A stretch of 64,000 nucleotides of DNA from HGM11501 sp045123995 (GCA_045123995.1 JBGVKY010000026.1:124001-188000), one strand, 5' to 3'. Shown: positions 17,901 through 26,849, counted from the first letter of the stretch. Numbers and translations are program-made. Notes: generated by a model from the letters alone, not told the origin.

Positions 17901-18454
17901 ACTTCGATTTTGTCGATTTCATGAGAAGTTCTGAAACCGTCAAAGAAATGAAGGAAAGGAACTCTTCCCTTTATTGCAGATAAGTGAGCAACTGCACCTA
18001 AGTCCATAACTTCCTGAGGGCTGTTGGAGCAAAGCATTGCATAACCTGTCTGACGGCAAGCCATAACGTCTGAGTGGTCGCCGAAAATATTAAGAGCGTG
18101 AGAAGCTACGCATCTTGCACTTACATGGATAACAGAGGGAAGCAATTCACCTGCCATTTTATACATGTTGGGGATCATAAGAAGAAGACCCTGAGAAGCA
18201 GTATAAGTTGTGGTGAGAGCACCTGCTGCCAAAGAACCGTGAACAGCACCTGCTGCGCCCGCTTCGGACTGCATTTCAACAACTTTTACAGGCTGTCCGA
18301 AAATATTTTTCCTTTCTTCTACTGCCCATTCATCTGTTACTTCAGCCATAACCGAAGAAGGTGTAATGGGATAGATTGCGGCTACGTCGGTAAACGCATA
18401 AGACGCCCAAGCGGCAGCGTTGTTACCGTCCATAGTCTTCATTTTTCTTGCCAT
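14954..18454 (-). CDS. nifJ: Pyruvate:ferredoxin (flavodoxin) oxidoreductase
   Basis: This 1166-residue single-chain PFOR oxidises pyruvate to acetyl-CoA and CO2 and reduces ferredoxin, the central step of clostridial fermentation. In order it carries domain I (from MDGNNAAAWASYAF), domain II, the gamma-like domain III, two 4Fe-4S clusters (CIQCNQCSVACP and CTGCGNCVKVCP at about residues 680-745) and the thiamine-diphosphate domain with CAGCGETPY and GGDGWAYDIGFGG. I start at the ATG at 18454 because AAGGAGGAA precedes it; 20 upstream codons in frame lack homology. Strong promoter and terminator flank it, so it is monocistronic. Confidence 0.96.
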   Translation of the reverse strand: MARKMKTMDGNNAAAWASYAFTDVAAIYPITPSSVMAEVTDEWAVEERKNIFGQPVKVVEMQSEAGAAGAVHGSLAAGALTTTYTASQGLLLMIPNMYKMAGELLPSVIHVSARCVASHALNIFGDHSDVMACRQTGYAMLCSNSPQEVMDLGAVAHLSAIKGRVPFLHFFDGFRTSHEIDKIEVWDYDDLKEMVDMDAVQEFRNTALNPEHPVLRGSAQNPDIFFQNREACNKYYDNVPSVVEEYLNKVNEKIGTNYGLVNYYGDPKAEKILVAMGSVCETIEETVDYLMAKGEKVGLIKIRLYRPFPVDAFLKAVPATCKKIAVLDRTKEPGSIGEPLYLDVCACYNGKTDIPMIIGGRYGLGSKDTVPADIIAAYRNLDAKEPIKGFTLSIEDDVTNLSLARIESPDTSAEGNTSCKFWGLGSDGTVGANKNSIKIIGDHTDLFAQAYFSYDSKKSGGITVSHLRFGKKPIKSTYLINKANFVACHNPSYVDKYDMVEDIVPGGSFLLNCAWDVEELTKRLPAKMKKFIAENNINFYTIDAIGIAKELGLGNKTSIVLQSAFFKIANVIPFDDAVGYMKDAVVKSFGAKGEKIVSMNHAAITEGANNIKKVEVPADWANAADETKAEKDLPDFVKNIQMPCNAQAGDKLPVSTFMGMVDGHMPQGTAAYEKRGIAVDVPVWDVTKCIQCNQCSVACPHAVIRPIALNAEEVKNAPANLKHKPMTGKKEYEFTMAISILDCTGCGNCVKVCPEKVQALSMAPIDTQRDQQECFDYAVKEVSVKEDLLTLPLNVKNSQFRQPLLEFSGACAGCGETPYAKLITQICGDRAYISNATGCSSIWGGSAPSTPYTKNHKGQGPAWANSLFEDNAEHGLGMAVANKQLRARLADQVKAIDDAKVKAAAEKWFETFEDGDANAPATDALIAALEANGSDAAKAILDNKEFLSKKAIWIFGGDGWAYDIGFGGLDHVIASGEDVNIMVFDTEVYSNTGGQASKSTPTGAVAQFAAGGKPITKKNLAEIAMSYGYVYVAQIALGYDMAQSVKAIKEAVSYNGPSIIIGYAPCINHGIKGGMTNTQNIIKNAVMSGYWHTFRFDPRLKEEGKVPFQMDSKDPSTSYRDFIMNEVRYSSLARKFPEKAEELFSEAEKQAKAKYEHWTKYGKLFE

Positions 18455-18517
18455 GAAAAATTCCTCCTTGATATATATTTTGATGTATTTTATAACTAAA
18501 ACATTCTGCATCAATTT

Positions 18518-18546
18518 ATTATATCAACTTAAATTTGCTTTGTCAA
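18518..18546 (-). promoter_or_regulatory. Sigma-A type promoter of PFOR
   Basis: On the minus strand TTGACA and TATAAT are separated by 17 bp. The transcript would have a leader of about 55 nt before the PFOR start. Confidence 0.87.
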
Positions 18547-18600
18547 GCAAAATACCTCTTTTTTTATCATTATATTCATTGAATTTTTTACCATAAACTA

Positions 18601-18629
18601 TTGTTTCTTCCAGTATCATATGTTATAAT
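18601..18629 (+). promoter_or_regulatory. Sigma-A type promoter of the PHP phosphoesterase gene
   Basis: TTGTTT and TATAAT are separated by 17 bp, 32 bp upstream of the ATG. It diverges from the PFOR promoter. Confidence 0.75.
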
Positions 18630-18660
18630 AAATGCATCTAACAAGAAAGAAAGTGTTAAT

Positions 18661-19473
18661 ATGTTTGATACTCATACTCATACAAATAATTCTCCGGACA
18701 GCAAACAAACGATTGATGAATTATGTATTTCTTCAATAGAAAAGGGAATTTCAGCTATATCGGTGACAGATCATGTAAATATGGAAAATTTTGAAGAAAC
18801 AAACACATTCAACAGAATAAAACAAAGTTTAGATGATGTAAATTACGCCAAGGTCGAATACAAAGGAAATTTAGAAATATACAAAGGAGTGGAAATAAGC
18901 GGTTATTACCACTCCCCTTTCGATACAGAGAAATTCCTTAAAAGCTTTGATTTCGATGTTATTATAGGTTCTGTTCACTTTGCAGAATATAAATCAATAG
19001 ATACTTTCTATTCTGCTGTCGATTTTTCTTTATATGACAAAGATTATATAAATTCTTTTCTTTCAGAATATTTCAAAAATTTAAAAATGACAGCAGAAAA
19101 TATGGATTTTGATATTCTGGCTCATCTCACATGTCCTTTAAGATATATAAACGGCAAATATAAAAAAGAAATTTCTTTAGAGGGTTTCGATGATACAATC
19201 AATGAAATTTTATATATAATAACAGAAAGAAACATCTCTCTTGAAGTAAATACTTCAGGAATATTCGGAGATTACGGAAAATATTTCCCGGATGAATCTA
19301 TCATAAAAAAATATTACGATATGGGCGGACGGTCCATTTCAATAGGAAGCGATGCTCACTGTCCGCAAAATGTAGGCATCGGCTTTAAGGAAGCTAAAGC
19401 AATGCTTAAAGAAATAGGCTTTGAAAATTACTGCTATTACACAAAACGCGAAAGAAAACTTGCCAAACTATAA
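18661..19473 (+). CDS. PHP-domain phosphoesterase, histidinol-phosphatase-like
   Basis: This 270-residue protein has a PHP metal-dependent phosphoesterase domain. The first metal motif is FDTHTHT right at the N-terminus; further ligands lie in TDHVN, a Glu at KGVEISG, GSVHF, LAHL and the C-terminal GSDAHCPQNVG. This order fits the HisK/HisJ type of histidinol phosphatase, which acts in histidine synthesis, but no other his genes are nearby, so the substrate may be different. I start at the ATG at 18661; the upstream in-frame codons overlap the promoter. The gene stands alone between a promoter and a terminator. Confidence 0.82.
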   Translation: MFDTHTHTNNSPDSKQTIDELCISSIEKGISAISVTDHVNMENFEETNTFNRIKQSLDDVNYAKVEYKGNLEIYKGVEISGYYHSPFDTEKFLKSFDFDVIIGSVHFAEYKSIDTFYSAVDFSLYDKDYINSFLSEYFKNLKMTAENMDFDILAHLTCPLRYINGKYKKEISLEGFDDTINEILYIITERNISLEVNTSGIFGDYGKYFPDESIIKKYYDMGGRSISIGSDAHCPQNVGIGFKEAKAMLKEIGFENYCYYTKRERKLAKL

Positions 19474-19474
19474 A

Positions 19475-19504
19475 AAAAGAGTACCGATTTCGGTACTCTT
19501 TTTT
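19475..19504. terminator. Bidirectional terminator between the PHP gene and gapA
   Basis: A 12-bp stem (AAAAGAGTACCG and complement) with an ATTT loop is bordered by A- and T-runs, so it can end both convergent transcripts. Confidence 0.9.
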
Positions 19505-19515
19505 ATTAGATTCTA

Positions 19516-20550
19516 TTAGCCAAGTTCAGCAAAATACTTAATTGTTCTTACCATCTGGCTGGTGTAGGAGTTTTCGTTGTCATACCAGGAAACCACCTGT
19601 ACTTCGTAAAGACCATCACCGATTTCAGCAACCATTGTCTGAGTAGCATCGAACAAAGAACCATATCTCATGCCGATAACGTCAGAAGAAACGATAGGAT
19701 CTGTGTTGTAACCGAAGCTTGCGGAAGCAGCAGCCTTCATAGCAGCGTTGATTCCGTCCTTAGTTACGTTGTCACCCTTTACAACAGCTGTAAGAATTGT
19801 TGTAGAACCTGTTGTTACTGGAACTCTCTGTGCAGAACCGATAAGCTTGCCGTTGAGTTCAGGAATAACAAGTCCAATAGCCTTAGCAGCACCTGTTGAG
19901 TTGGGAACGATGTTAGCAGCACCTGCTCTTGCTCTTCTCATATCGCCTTTTCTGTGAGGACCGTCGAGAATCATCTGATCACCTGTGTATGCATGAATTG
20001 TAGACATGATACCGGACTGGATAGGAGCATAATCGTTAAGAGCTTTAGCCATAGGAGCTAAGCAGTTTGTTGTGCAAGATGCAGCAGAGATGATCTTGTC
20101 ATCAGCTGTAAGTGTGTTTTCATTTACGCTGTAAACGATAGTCTTAAGGTCGTTTCCTGCGGGAGCAGAAATAACTACCTTCTTAGCGCCTGCATTGATG
20201 TGAGCCTGAGACTTTTCTTTAGAGCAATAGAAACCTGTGCACTCCAATACAACGTCTACATTAAGTTCGCCCCAAGGAATGTTGTTAGCATCCTTTTCCG
20301 CATAAATCTTTAATACTTTTCCGTCAACTGTGATTGTGCCGTTTTCATCATCAGCATCAACAGTGTGGAGATTTTCGCCGATCTTTCCGCAGTAACCACC
20401 CTGAGCTGTGTCATACTTCAAAAGACCTGCAAGCATTGAAGGCTGTGTTAAGTCGTTGATAGCAACAACCTCATAACCTTCTGCGCCAAACATCTGTCTG
20501 AACGCAAGACGTCCAATACGTCCAAAACCGTTTATACCTACTCTTACCAT
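19516..20550 (-). CDS. gap: Type I glyceraldehyde-3-phosphate dehydrogenase
   Basis: GAPDH (344 aa) catalyses the NAD-dependent phosphorylation of glyceraldehyde 3-phosphate in glycolysis. The Rossmann motif VGINGFGRIGR opens the protein, and the catalytic Cys lies in ASCTTNCLAP (about residue 155). A His follows in the conserved position and WYDNENSY is present near the C-terminus. The ribosome site AGGAGGAAG is strong. It is 27 nt after the cyclophilin gene, so both are probably read from the promoter upstream of the latter; the pairing with pgk and tpi usual in Clostridia is absent here. Confidence 0.96.
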   Translation of the reverse strand: MVRVGINGFGRIGRLAFRQMFGAEGYEVVAINDLTQPSMLAGLLKYDTAQGGYCGKIGENLHTVDADDENGTITVDGKVLKIYAEKDANNIPWGELNVDVVLECTGFYCSKEKSQAHINAGAKKVVISAPAGNDLKTIVYSVNENTLTADDKIISAASCTTNCLAPMAKALNDYAPIQSGIMSTIHAYTGDQMILDGPHRKGDMRRARAGAANIVPNSTGAAKAIGLVIPELNGKLIGSAQRVPVTTGSTTILTAVVKGDNVTKDGINAAMKAAASASFGYNTDPIVSSDVIGMRYGSLFDATQTMVAEIGDGLYEVQVVSWYDNENSYTSQMVRTIKYFAELG

Positions 20551-20577
20551 TTTAACTTCCTCCTAAAAATAGTATAC

Positions 20578-21183
20578 TTATTTGTTAACGGTGACTTTTT
20601 CAATCACCGGTGCAACCAAAGGTGAAGATTTCTCTCCAGAAGGACCATAAGTCACATCGACAGATGCAATCTTATCCAATACGTCATATCCCTCCACGAG
20701 CTTTCCGAAAGCAGCATAGTTACCGTCAAGGAAAGTTGAGTCAGCATCGCAAATGAAGAACTGAGAGCTTGCACTATCAGGATTATTAGTACGTGCCATG
20801 GAGATAACTCCACGTTCATGGCTTATGGGATTATTAACTCCGTTTGATTTAAATTCTCCCTTTATCTTAGTATCAGAACCGGCCATTCCCCTTCCGTCAG
20901 AAGATCCGCCCTGAATCATAAATCCTTTATAAATTCTGTGGAAAATAAGCCCCTCATAAAATCCGCTCTCAGCGAGTTCTAAAAAGTTTGCAACAGTAAT
21001 AGGTGCATGCTCGGGATAAAGCTCCAGAACCATATCGCCAAAATCCTTAACAGTAATTGTAACCATAGGGGTCTCCTCCATAATTGTATTTTCTGTCAAA
21101 TCCTCTTTTTCAAAGTCCGACTTTGTGCAAGCGAAAAGAAAAAATAAAGAGGATACTAAAACTAATGATAAAACCTTTTTCAT
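20578..21183 (-). CDS. Peptidyl-prolyl cis-trans isomerase, cyclophilin type, lipoprotein
   Basis: This 201-residue cyclophilin catalyses proline isomerisation in secreted proteins at the outer face of the membrane. The N-terminus is a lipoprotein signal with lipobox LFAC. The cyclophilin core includes FHRIYKGFMIQGG, SQFFICDAD and NYAAFGKLVEGYDV. I start at the ATG at 21183, where GAGGT is well placed; a TTG four codons earlier overlaps that site. It is followed by gapA. Confidence 0.92.
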   Translation of the reverse strand: MKKVLSLVLVSSLFFLFACTKSDFEKEDLTENTIMEETPMVTITVKDFGDMVLELYPEHAPITVANFLELAESGFYEGLIFHRIYKGFMIQGGSSDGRGMAGSDTKIKGEFKSNGVNNPISHERGVISMARTNNPDSASSQFFICDADSTFLDGNYAAFGKLVEGYDVLDKIASVDVTYGPSGEKSSPLVAPVIEKVTVNK

Positions 21184-21203
21184 AAAATACCTCAACCTTA
21201 AAT

Positions 21204-21232
21204 ATTATAACCTTTTTTTGTCAATTTGACAA
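21204..21232 (-). promoter_or_regulatory. Sigma-A type promoter of the cyclophilin-gap operon
   Basis: On the minus strand TTGTCA and TATAAT are separated by 17 bp, 20 bp before the start codon, so the leader is very short. Confidence 0.78.
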
Positions 21233-21310
21233 GTGGTGTTCTGAAATTTTAACAAATAAACTATTTCTTCGTTAAAAATTTAACTCTATTTGTTGATTTT
21301 AACCATAACG

Positions 21311-22186
21311 CTACTCTCTGTTGGGAAAATAACTGTCCATAAGAGCATCTATTTCGCTTTCTATCGGCAAAAGTTTGCCGTTATATTCACTCGCAGGCAA
21401 CGTGTGCGTTTCGATAGATGTAACGCCGGCCTCTAAAATCTCATCGCTGTATACCAGAAGTTCATCCAGAGCAAGATTACTCTTTAAGGAATCTTTTAAC
21501 ACGCCATAAATTTTAGGTATTTTTGCAATATATTTTGCGTTGAATTTCTGTTCTATAAGAGCTGTCACGAACTGTTGCTGAACTTTTACTCTGTCCAGAT
21601 CTGCTCTGGCGTAACCATCTCTGTATCGCACAAGACCTTCGGCTTTCTTGCCGTCAAGCACCTGAAATCCCCCGGGAATATCTATTAAAAGATCCTGATA
21701 GGGATCCTCGTAATAATATCCTTCAGGTCTTACGTTAAATTCCACGCCACCTAAAGAATCGATTACATTTCTGAAGTCTTTAAATGTGAATACCACATAA
21801 TAGTTGATAGGAACCTTTGTCAGTTCTTTTACTTTATTTATGGTGAGCTCCGCACCACCTCTGGCATAGGCTTCGTTTATAAGCGTTGCTCTCCCGTTTA
21901 TGTTGACATAAGTATCTCTCGGAATGCTCATTATAAAACATCTTCCGTTTTCGCTGTTATAGCTTACCAAAAGCAACGTATCTGTCCTGGTCTCATCTTT
22001 ATCCAGCCCCATGACCAGCGCATTGATTATAATATTTCCGTTTGTAACTTCCACTTCGTCTATTTCATTTCCTGTGTGAACGCCTTGGAAAGGCGAAGTG
22101 ATAAAGAGAGCCACCCTTACGCCTACATAAGCTGCAAGCATAATGCAGATAACAAAAATGCCTATTTTGAATATTCTCTTTCTCAT
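21311..22186 (-). CDS. LytR-CpsA-Psr (LCP) family cell-wall glycopolymer ligase
   Basis: LCP proteins attach teichoic acids or capsule polymers to peptidoglycan outside the membrane. This 291-residue member has one N-terminal transmembrane helix (about residues 6-29) and the LCP domain, seen in MGLDKDETRTDTLLLVS, the SIPRDTYVNI segment and the Arg-rich LVRYRDGYARADLDRVKVQQ stretch that binds the pyrophosphate. The ribosome site TTGGAGGAT is good. The preceding 97-residue ORF is probably co-transcribed. Confidence 0.9.
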   Translation of the reverse strand: MRKRIFKIGIFVICIMLAAYVGVRVALFITSPFQGVHTGNEIDEVEVTNGNIIINALVMGLDKDETRTDTLLLVSYNSENGRCFIMSIPRDTYVNINGRATLINEAYARGGAELTINKVKELTKVPINYYVVFTFKDFRNVIDSLGGVEFNVRPEGYYYEDPYQDLLIDIPGGFQVLDGKKAEGLVRYRDGYARADLDRVKVQQQFVTALIEQKFNAKYIAKIPKIYGVLKDSLKSNLALDELLVYSDEILEAGVTSIETHTLPASEYNGKLLPIESEIDALMDSYFPNRE

Positions 22187-22249
22187 ATATATCCTCCAAA
22201 GAACAATCGTCCGTAAAGCCTGTCCTTTGCGGGCGGCTTATTCCGCCTT

Positions 22250-22534
22250 TCAGTCTTTTATTTTGTCTGCTTCTTTTGAATATTTTTCTATCTCTTCCCG
22301 GATTTCATCTATTTTAGAAACAAGGAAGTTAAATCTTTCCGTAATATCGCTTTCTTCCTTTGAATTGAGGTAAATAAGCTCTCCTAATTCCTTGTATGCC
22401 TCAGAAAGCTTGCCTTTAGCCTCTGTTTTCTTTAAGGTTATCTTTGTCAATGAAGCCACTTCACCTGCTTTTTTAACGGTGAAGACAGTGGCTTTGTCAA
22501 TTTTCTCCCTGATTTTTTCAATATTAAAATTCAT
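22250..22534 (-). CDS. Small coiled-coil protein of unknown function
   Basis: I do not recognise this 94-residue protein. It is hydrophilic and rich in Lys and Glu with heptad-like spacing, mainly at residues 1-25 and 60-94, so it is probably alpha-helical. It has no signal peptide or membrane helix. I start at the ATG at 22534; the GTG two codons earlier is too close to AAAGG. It has its own promoter and precedes the LCP gene by about 60 nt. Confidence 0.6.
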   Translation of the reverse strand: MNFNIEKIREKIDKATVFTVKKAGEVASLTKITLKKTEAKGKLSEAYKELGELIYLNSKEESDITERFNFLVSKIDEIREEIEKYSKEADKIKD

Positions 22535-22570
22535 AAAATTCACAACCTTTCTTAGGGTTAAGACTAATTT

Positions 22571-22599
22571 ATTATATACCTTTTTTTAATTTTTGTAAA
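22571..22599 (-). promoter_or_regulatory. Sigma-A type promoter of the small coiled-coil gene
   Basis: On the minus strand TTTACA and TATAAT are separated by 17 bp, about 37 bp upstream of the ATG. Confidence 0.72.
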
Positions 22600-22611
22600 G
22601 TTGTTTTTCCT

Positions 22612-24027
22612 TTATTCTTCCATTATTTTATTAAGTTTTGAAATCTTCATATTTATAACGTCATCTATATCCCTTATATAAGAAAAAGCGTCCTTTATAT
22701 TATATACTCTTTCTATGTTTTTGTTATTTTTTATTATTTTCGAGGAAGAACCTGCTCCTATGGCAATAATGTTTTTTACTTCCTCCATTATTCCGCAATT
22801 ATACAAAGATTCAAATCCATCTTTAGCATATCCCGTATTCTCCAGATTTCCCAAAGTACTTCTCTGTTTATACATGTAGTAAGGTTTATATCCGTTCCTT
22901 TTCGCAAAACCCATGGCTTCTGTTATCATTTTAGGAATATCCCCCACGTTGTTTTCAAAGTTCTTTTCCTTGCCAAGTCTGGATGCTCTTTTAAGATACA
23001 TGGTATGTACCGTGAGACCCTCAGGGGAAAGATTTCCTATTTTTTCTAATGTCTTTTGGAACATAAAAAGATTTTCTCCCGGGAGACCTGCTATTATATC
23101 CGAATTTATATTGGTGAATCCCAGCTCCCTGGCAAGATTAAAAGCAGCTTCAGTTTGTGACGAGGTGTGATTTCTGCCTATTACTTTTAAAGTTTCATCA
23201 TTCATAGTCTGCGGATTGATACAAATGCGATTAACTCCTTTTTTTCTGAGAGATAAAAGAAGCTCTCTGTCTATGACATCAGGTCTTCCTGCTTCAACGG
23301 TGAATTCTATATTATCAGGACTTAAAGTAAAGCTTTTAATGGCTTCATCGATGACCTCTGCTAAAAGTTTAGTGCCGAGTGCCGGCGGGGTCCCTCCTCC
23401 TATATATAATGATGTCACATTAAATCCGTTAATTTTAGAAAAGCGTGCAGTTTCTCTTATCTCCTTTTTCAGCGCCCCTACGTACTCGGGAATATATTTA
23501 CTGTAAAGAGCCGCCGATTCAGAAATAAAAGAACAGTAACTGCATCTACTGGGGCAAAAAGGCACACCGATATAAACTCCTGCATCTTTTACAGATATTC
23601 TGTTTATAATCTTCTCCGAGTTTTTTGTTACCTCGATACAAAATTCAGCTTTATCCTGATCAACCCAATAATCATTTTTCAAGATTTCCAGAATCTCATC
23701 ATAAGAAAAATCCTCTCTGAGGTCACGACAAAATTTCGTAGGTCTTATACCGGTAAGCACGCCCCAAGGAGTTTTCCTTAAGGAAGCTTTTTTCATAGCA
23801 AGATAGGCTGACTTTTTAACGGAATTTTTAAAAGATTTAATATCTTTATTATCCAGAGAATAATCTGCAAGAAAAACATTATCTCCCATCTTGACTTTTG
23901 TTTCAATTTTCCCATTTTCTTTGTCTAAAACAGATATGATTTCCACATCATCCGAGTTATTAAAGTAAAGACAAGATATTTGCTCTACCGAATACCTATC
24001 GCTGTGTCCTATTGTTTCTATTTTCAT
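22612..24027 (-). CDS. hemZ: HemZ-like radical SAM enzyme (coproporphyrinogen III oxidase family)
   Basis: This 471-residue radical SAM protein matches the HemZ family, a clade of oxygen-independent coproporphyrinogen oxidase-like enzymes. The cluster motif is CPSRCSYCSF (about residue 174), followed by LYIGGGTPP and the SAM-binding VEAGRPD. The family-specific N-terminal region (about 160 residues) contains RPTKF. HemW, its relative, is shorter. Whether it makes haem or has another role in this anaerobe is unknown. It is the last gene of the recJ-apt-relA-MBL-hemZ operon, starting 1 nt after its neighbour. Confidence 0.85.
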   Translation of the reverse strand: MKIETIGHSDRYSVEQISCLYFNNSDDVEIISVLDKENGKIETKVKMGDNVFLADYSLDNKDIKSFKNSVKKSAYLAMKKASLRKTPWGVLTGIRPTKFCRDLREDFSYDEILEILKNDYWVDQDKAEFCIEVTKNSEKIINRISVKDAGVYIGVPFCPSRCSYCSFISESAALYSKYIPEYVGALKKEIRETARFSKINGFNVTSLYIGGGTPPALGTKLLAEVIDEAIKSFTLSPDNIEFTVEAGRPDVIDRELLLSLRKKGVNRICINPQTMNDETLKVIGRNHTSSQTEAAFNLARELGFTNINSDIIAGLPGENLFMFQKTLEKIGNLSPEGLTVHTMYLKRASRLGKEKNFENNVGDIPKMITEAMGFAKRNGYKPYYMYKQRSTLGNLENTGYAKDGFESLYNCGIMEEVKNIIAIGAGSSSKIIKNNKNIERVYNIKDAFSYIRDIDDVINMKISKLNKIMEE

Positions 24028-24028
24028 A

Positions 24029-24631
24029 TTATCTCAAAAAGGGGTTGTCCCTTCTCTCCTGCCCTATAGTTGTAATATTTCCATGTCCCGGATAGACAAA
24101 AGTATCATCAGGCAAAAGCAAAATTTCAGAAAGAGAGTTCATCAAAGAACCGTAATCTCCGTAATCATATCTTCCTATGCTCCCTGCAAAAAGCGTGTCT
24201 CCGGAAAAAAGTATATTTTCGTGATAAAAACAAACGCTTCCCATAGAATGTCCGGGGGTTTTTATAACCTTGAATTTTTTATTACATATATCGATGCTGT
24301 CTTCATAAAAGTTGTCTGCAATAAAGGGGTTGAAACCTCTTTTTCCCACACCAAGCATGAAGTAAAGGCTTTTATCGGAATTTTCCGTCATTATCGCATC
24401 TTCTCTGCTTATATAAATTTTAGCTCCGGTTTTTTGTCTAAGTTCTTCCGCCGCCATGATATGGTCAAAATGTCCGTGTGTCAAAAGAATTTTATCAATG
24501 TTACCACCTTTTAAAGAAGAAATGATTTTATAAGCATCTCCGCCCGGGTCAATAACAGTGGTCAAACCTCCGTGTTCTACCAAATAACAATTAGTTCCAA
24601 GATAACCAACTTCTATTTTTTCTATATTCAT
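24029..24631 (-). CDS. MBL-fold metallo-hydrolase (YqgX/glyoxalase II-like)
   Basis: This 200-residue metallo-beta-lactamase-fold hydrolase has the zinc motif THGHFDH (about residue 52), a second His in TPGHSMGSV and a C-terminal YPGHG. It resembles the short YqgX/GloB-like hydrolases found beside relA in Firmicutes. The substrate is unproven; a hydroxyacylglutathione or similar thioester is possible. It starts 12 nt after relA with AAAGG before the ATG. Confidence 0.88.
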   Translation of the reverse strand: MNIEKIEVGYLGTNCYLVEHGGLTTVIDPGGDAYKIISSLKGGNIDKILLTHGHFDHIMAAEELRQKTGAKIYISREDAIMTENSDKSLYFMLGVGKRGFNPFIADNFYEDSIDICNKKFKVIKTPGHSMGSVCFYHENILFSGDTLFAGSIGRYDYGDYGSLMNSLSEILLLPDDTFVYPGHGNITTIGQERRDNPFLR

Positions 24632-24642
24632 ATAAACAACCT

Positions 24643-26829
24643 TTACGCTCTCTTTACATCGAATACTCCGGGAATCATGTGAAGTTTTCTTGTTATGAGA
24701 TCAATTTCCGAACTTTTCGATATATTTACAAACAAATCTATTACAGCAACATTATTTCTGTTTGCCGCATTAAGGGACACTATTGTAAGTTTCTGCTCTG
24801 AAAGACATACTGTTATTTCAGCAAGCAATCCCTGTCTGTCTGCCGCCTTTATTATAATATGGCAGTCGAAGGTTCCTTGTTCTCCGCCATCCCACTCACA
24901 TTCTATAAGTCGGCTCTTTTCTTCTTCAGGAAGAAATTCGAGCCTTACATTTATGCAGTCTTTACGGTGAACAGATACACCTCGACCTCTTGTGATGAAT
25001 CCTATTATATCATCGCCGGGAACGGGGCTGCAGCATTTGGAAACTCTCGCAAGAAGATTTTCTTCGCCTTTAACAATAATGCCATTTCCTGAAGAAGATT
25101 TTTTCTTTACTGTTTTCTGCTGAGCCAGTTTTTCAGCAATTTCCGCTTCCTGTATTTTTGCCTTAAGCTCAGAATTTGAGTCTATAAGCCTCTGCACAAT
25201 TCTTATAGGGCTCATGGAGTTACAGCCGACGCTTAAATACATTTCATCCAGAGAGTTGAAATTAAACTTTTTAAGCATAGAATCCACATGGGTGTTTATC
25301 CACACTTCTGACATGGTAAAAGAAAGCTTTTTGATTTCTTTTTCTATCATTTCCTTCCCACGGGCAATATTCACTTCTCTCTGCTCTTTTTTAAACCACT
25401 GATTGATTTTGTTTTTTGCAGTTGTGGTTTTGCAGAATTTTATCCAGTCCAGTTTCGGGCCTTTGGTGATGGAGCTTGTAAGAATTTCAACAATATCTCC
25501 GTTCTGAAGCTTATAGTCTATGGGTGATATTTTGGAATTCACTTTAGCTCCTGTCATTTTATATCCAATAGCACTGTGAATAGCGAAAGCCAGATCAACA
25601 GGTGTTGCACCCTGAGGCAGGCTTATTACATTCCCTTTAGGAGTGAATACAAACACTTCGTCAGAAAACATATCTATCTTAAGCAGGTTATAAAAGTCGC
25701 TCGAATCAGTTACATCTTTCTGTATTTCAAGCATATCTCTTACCCATGCCAGTTTAATATCATTATCGTCTTTCTTGCCGTCAATTTTACCTTCCTTGTA
25801 CTTCCAATGAGCTGCGATACCGTTTTCTGCAACCTGATGCATCTGACGTGTTCTTATCTGCACTTCAAAAGGATAACCTTTAGGTCCTATAACCGTTGTG
25901 TGAAGAGACTGATACATATTGGGCTTGGGCATGGCAATGTAGTCCTTAACACGACCGGGCATGGGTGTGAAAATTTCATGCACCATACCTAAAGCGGCGT
26001 AGCAGTCGTTAAGGTCTTTAACTATAATTCTGACTGCGAAAAGGTCGTATATTTCATCTAATGACTTATCCTGGGTAAACATTTTTCTGTAAATGCTGTA
26101 ATAATGCTTTACTCGCCCTTTTACTTCACCGTCTATTTTCATTTCTTCAAGTTTTTTGGTGAAAAGCTCTATTATTTCGGCAACATAGTCTTCTCTTTCT
26201 TTTTTCTTCATATGCACACTGTCTGCAATTTCATAGTACGCAACAGAATCAAGGTATTTAAGAGATAAATCTTCAAGCTCCCATTTGATTCTCTGAAGAC
26301 CAAGTCTGTGAGCAAGGGGTGCATATACATCGAGAGTTTCTTTCGCAATCCTGAGCTGCTTTTCTTCAGGCATATACATGAGAGTACGCATATTATGAAG
26401 TCTGTCAGCCAGTTTAATTATAATTACACGGATATCCGAAGCCATGGCAAAAAACATTTTTCTTGCATTTTCAATTTGCCTCACCTCGTTTGAGACAAAA
26501 GGAATTTTTTCAAGCTTCGTAACACCGTCAACCAGATCAGCCACATTTTTGCCGAATTTTTTCTCTATGGTCTCGTAATCCGCTTTTTCCACATCTTCAA
26601 TAACATCATGCAAAAGACCTGCCGCTATACATTCTGCGTCCATTTCCAGCTCTGCTAGATTTATGGCTACACACACCGGATGTACAATATAAGCCTCTCC
26701 CGATTTGCGCTTCTGGTTTGCATGAGAAACAAGGGCAAACTTATATGCTCGCTCAACCAATGAGATGTCAGTCATGTATGTATTTAATTTTTCACATAAA
26801 AATTCATAGCTATTTTCCTGAGCGTTCAT
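24643..26829 (-). CDS. relA: Bifunctional (p)ppGpp synthetase/hydrolase
   Basis: This 728-residue RSH enzyme makes and degrades the stringent-response alarmone (p)ppGpp. The HD hydrolase domain (about residues 50-150) has the active-site LLHDVIEDV. The synthetase domain (about 240-350) has YQSLHTTVIGP. The TGS domain begins near residue 395 (VFTPKGNVISLPQGATP), and a C-terminal ACT domain starts near residue 655. Both catalytic sites look intact, so it is a long bifunctional Rel. AAGGAG precedes the ATG. It lies between apt and the MBL gene, the usual Firmicute order. Confidence 0.96.
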   Translation of the reverse strand: MNAQENSYEFLCEKLNTYMTDISLVERAYKFALVSHANQKRKSGEAYIVHPVCVAINLAELEMDAECIAAGLLHDVIEDVEKADYETIEKKFGKNVADLVDGVTKLEKIPFVSNEVRQIENARKMFFAMASDIRVIIIKLADRLHNMRTLMYMPEEKQLRIAKETLDVYAPLAHRLGLQRIKWELEDLSLKYLDSVAYYEIADSVHMKKKEREDYVAEIIELFTKKLEEMKIDGEVKGRVKHYYSIYRKMFTQDKSLDEIYDLFAVRIIVKDLNDCYAALGMVHEIFTPMPGRVKDYIAMPKPNMYQSLHTTVIGPKGYPFEVQIRTRQMHQVAENGIAAHWKYKEGKIDGKKDDNDIKLAWVRDMLEIQKDVTDSSDFYNLLKIDMFSDEVFVFTPKGNVISLPQGATPVDLAFAIHSAIGYKMTGAKVNSKISPIDYKLQNGDIVEILTSSITKGPKLDWIKFCKTTTAKNKINQWFKKEQREVNIARGKEMIEKEIKKLSFTMSEVWINTHVDSMLKKFNFNSLDEMYLSVGCNSMSPIRIVQRLIDSNSELKAKIQEAEIAEKLAQQKTVKKKSSSGNGIIVKGEENLLARVSKCCSPVPGDDIIGFITRGRGVSVHRKDCINVRLEFLPEEEKSRLIECEWDGGEQGTFDCHIIIKAADRQGLLAEITVCLSEQKLTIVSLNAANRNNVAVIDLFVNISKSSEIDLITRKLHMIPGVFDVKRA

Positions 26830-26849
26830 ACAATTAACTGCTCCTTCAA

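Noticed and set aside
22229..22248. GGCGG/CCGCC hairpin before the LCP gene
   Set aside because: It has a short stem and no T-run in the direction of transcription.
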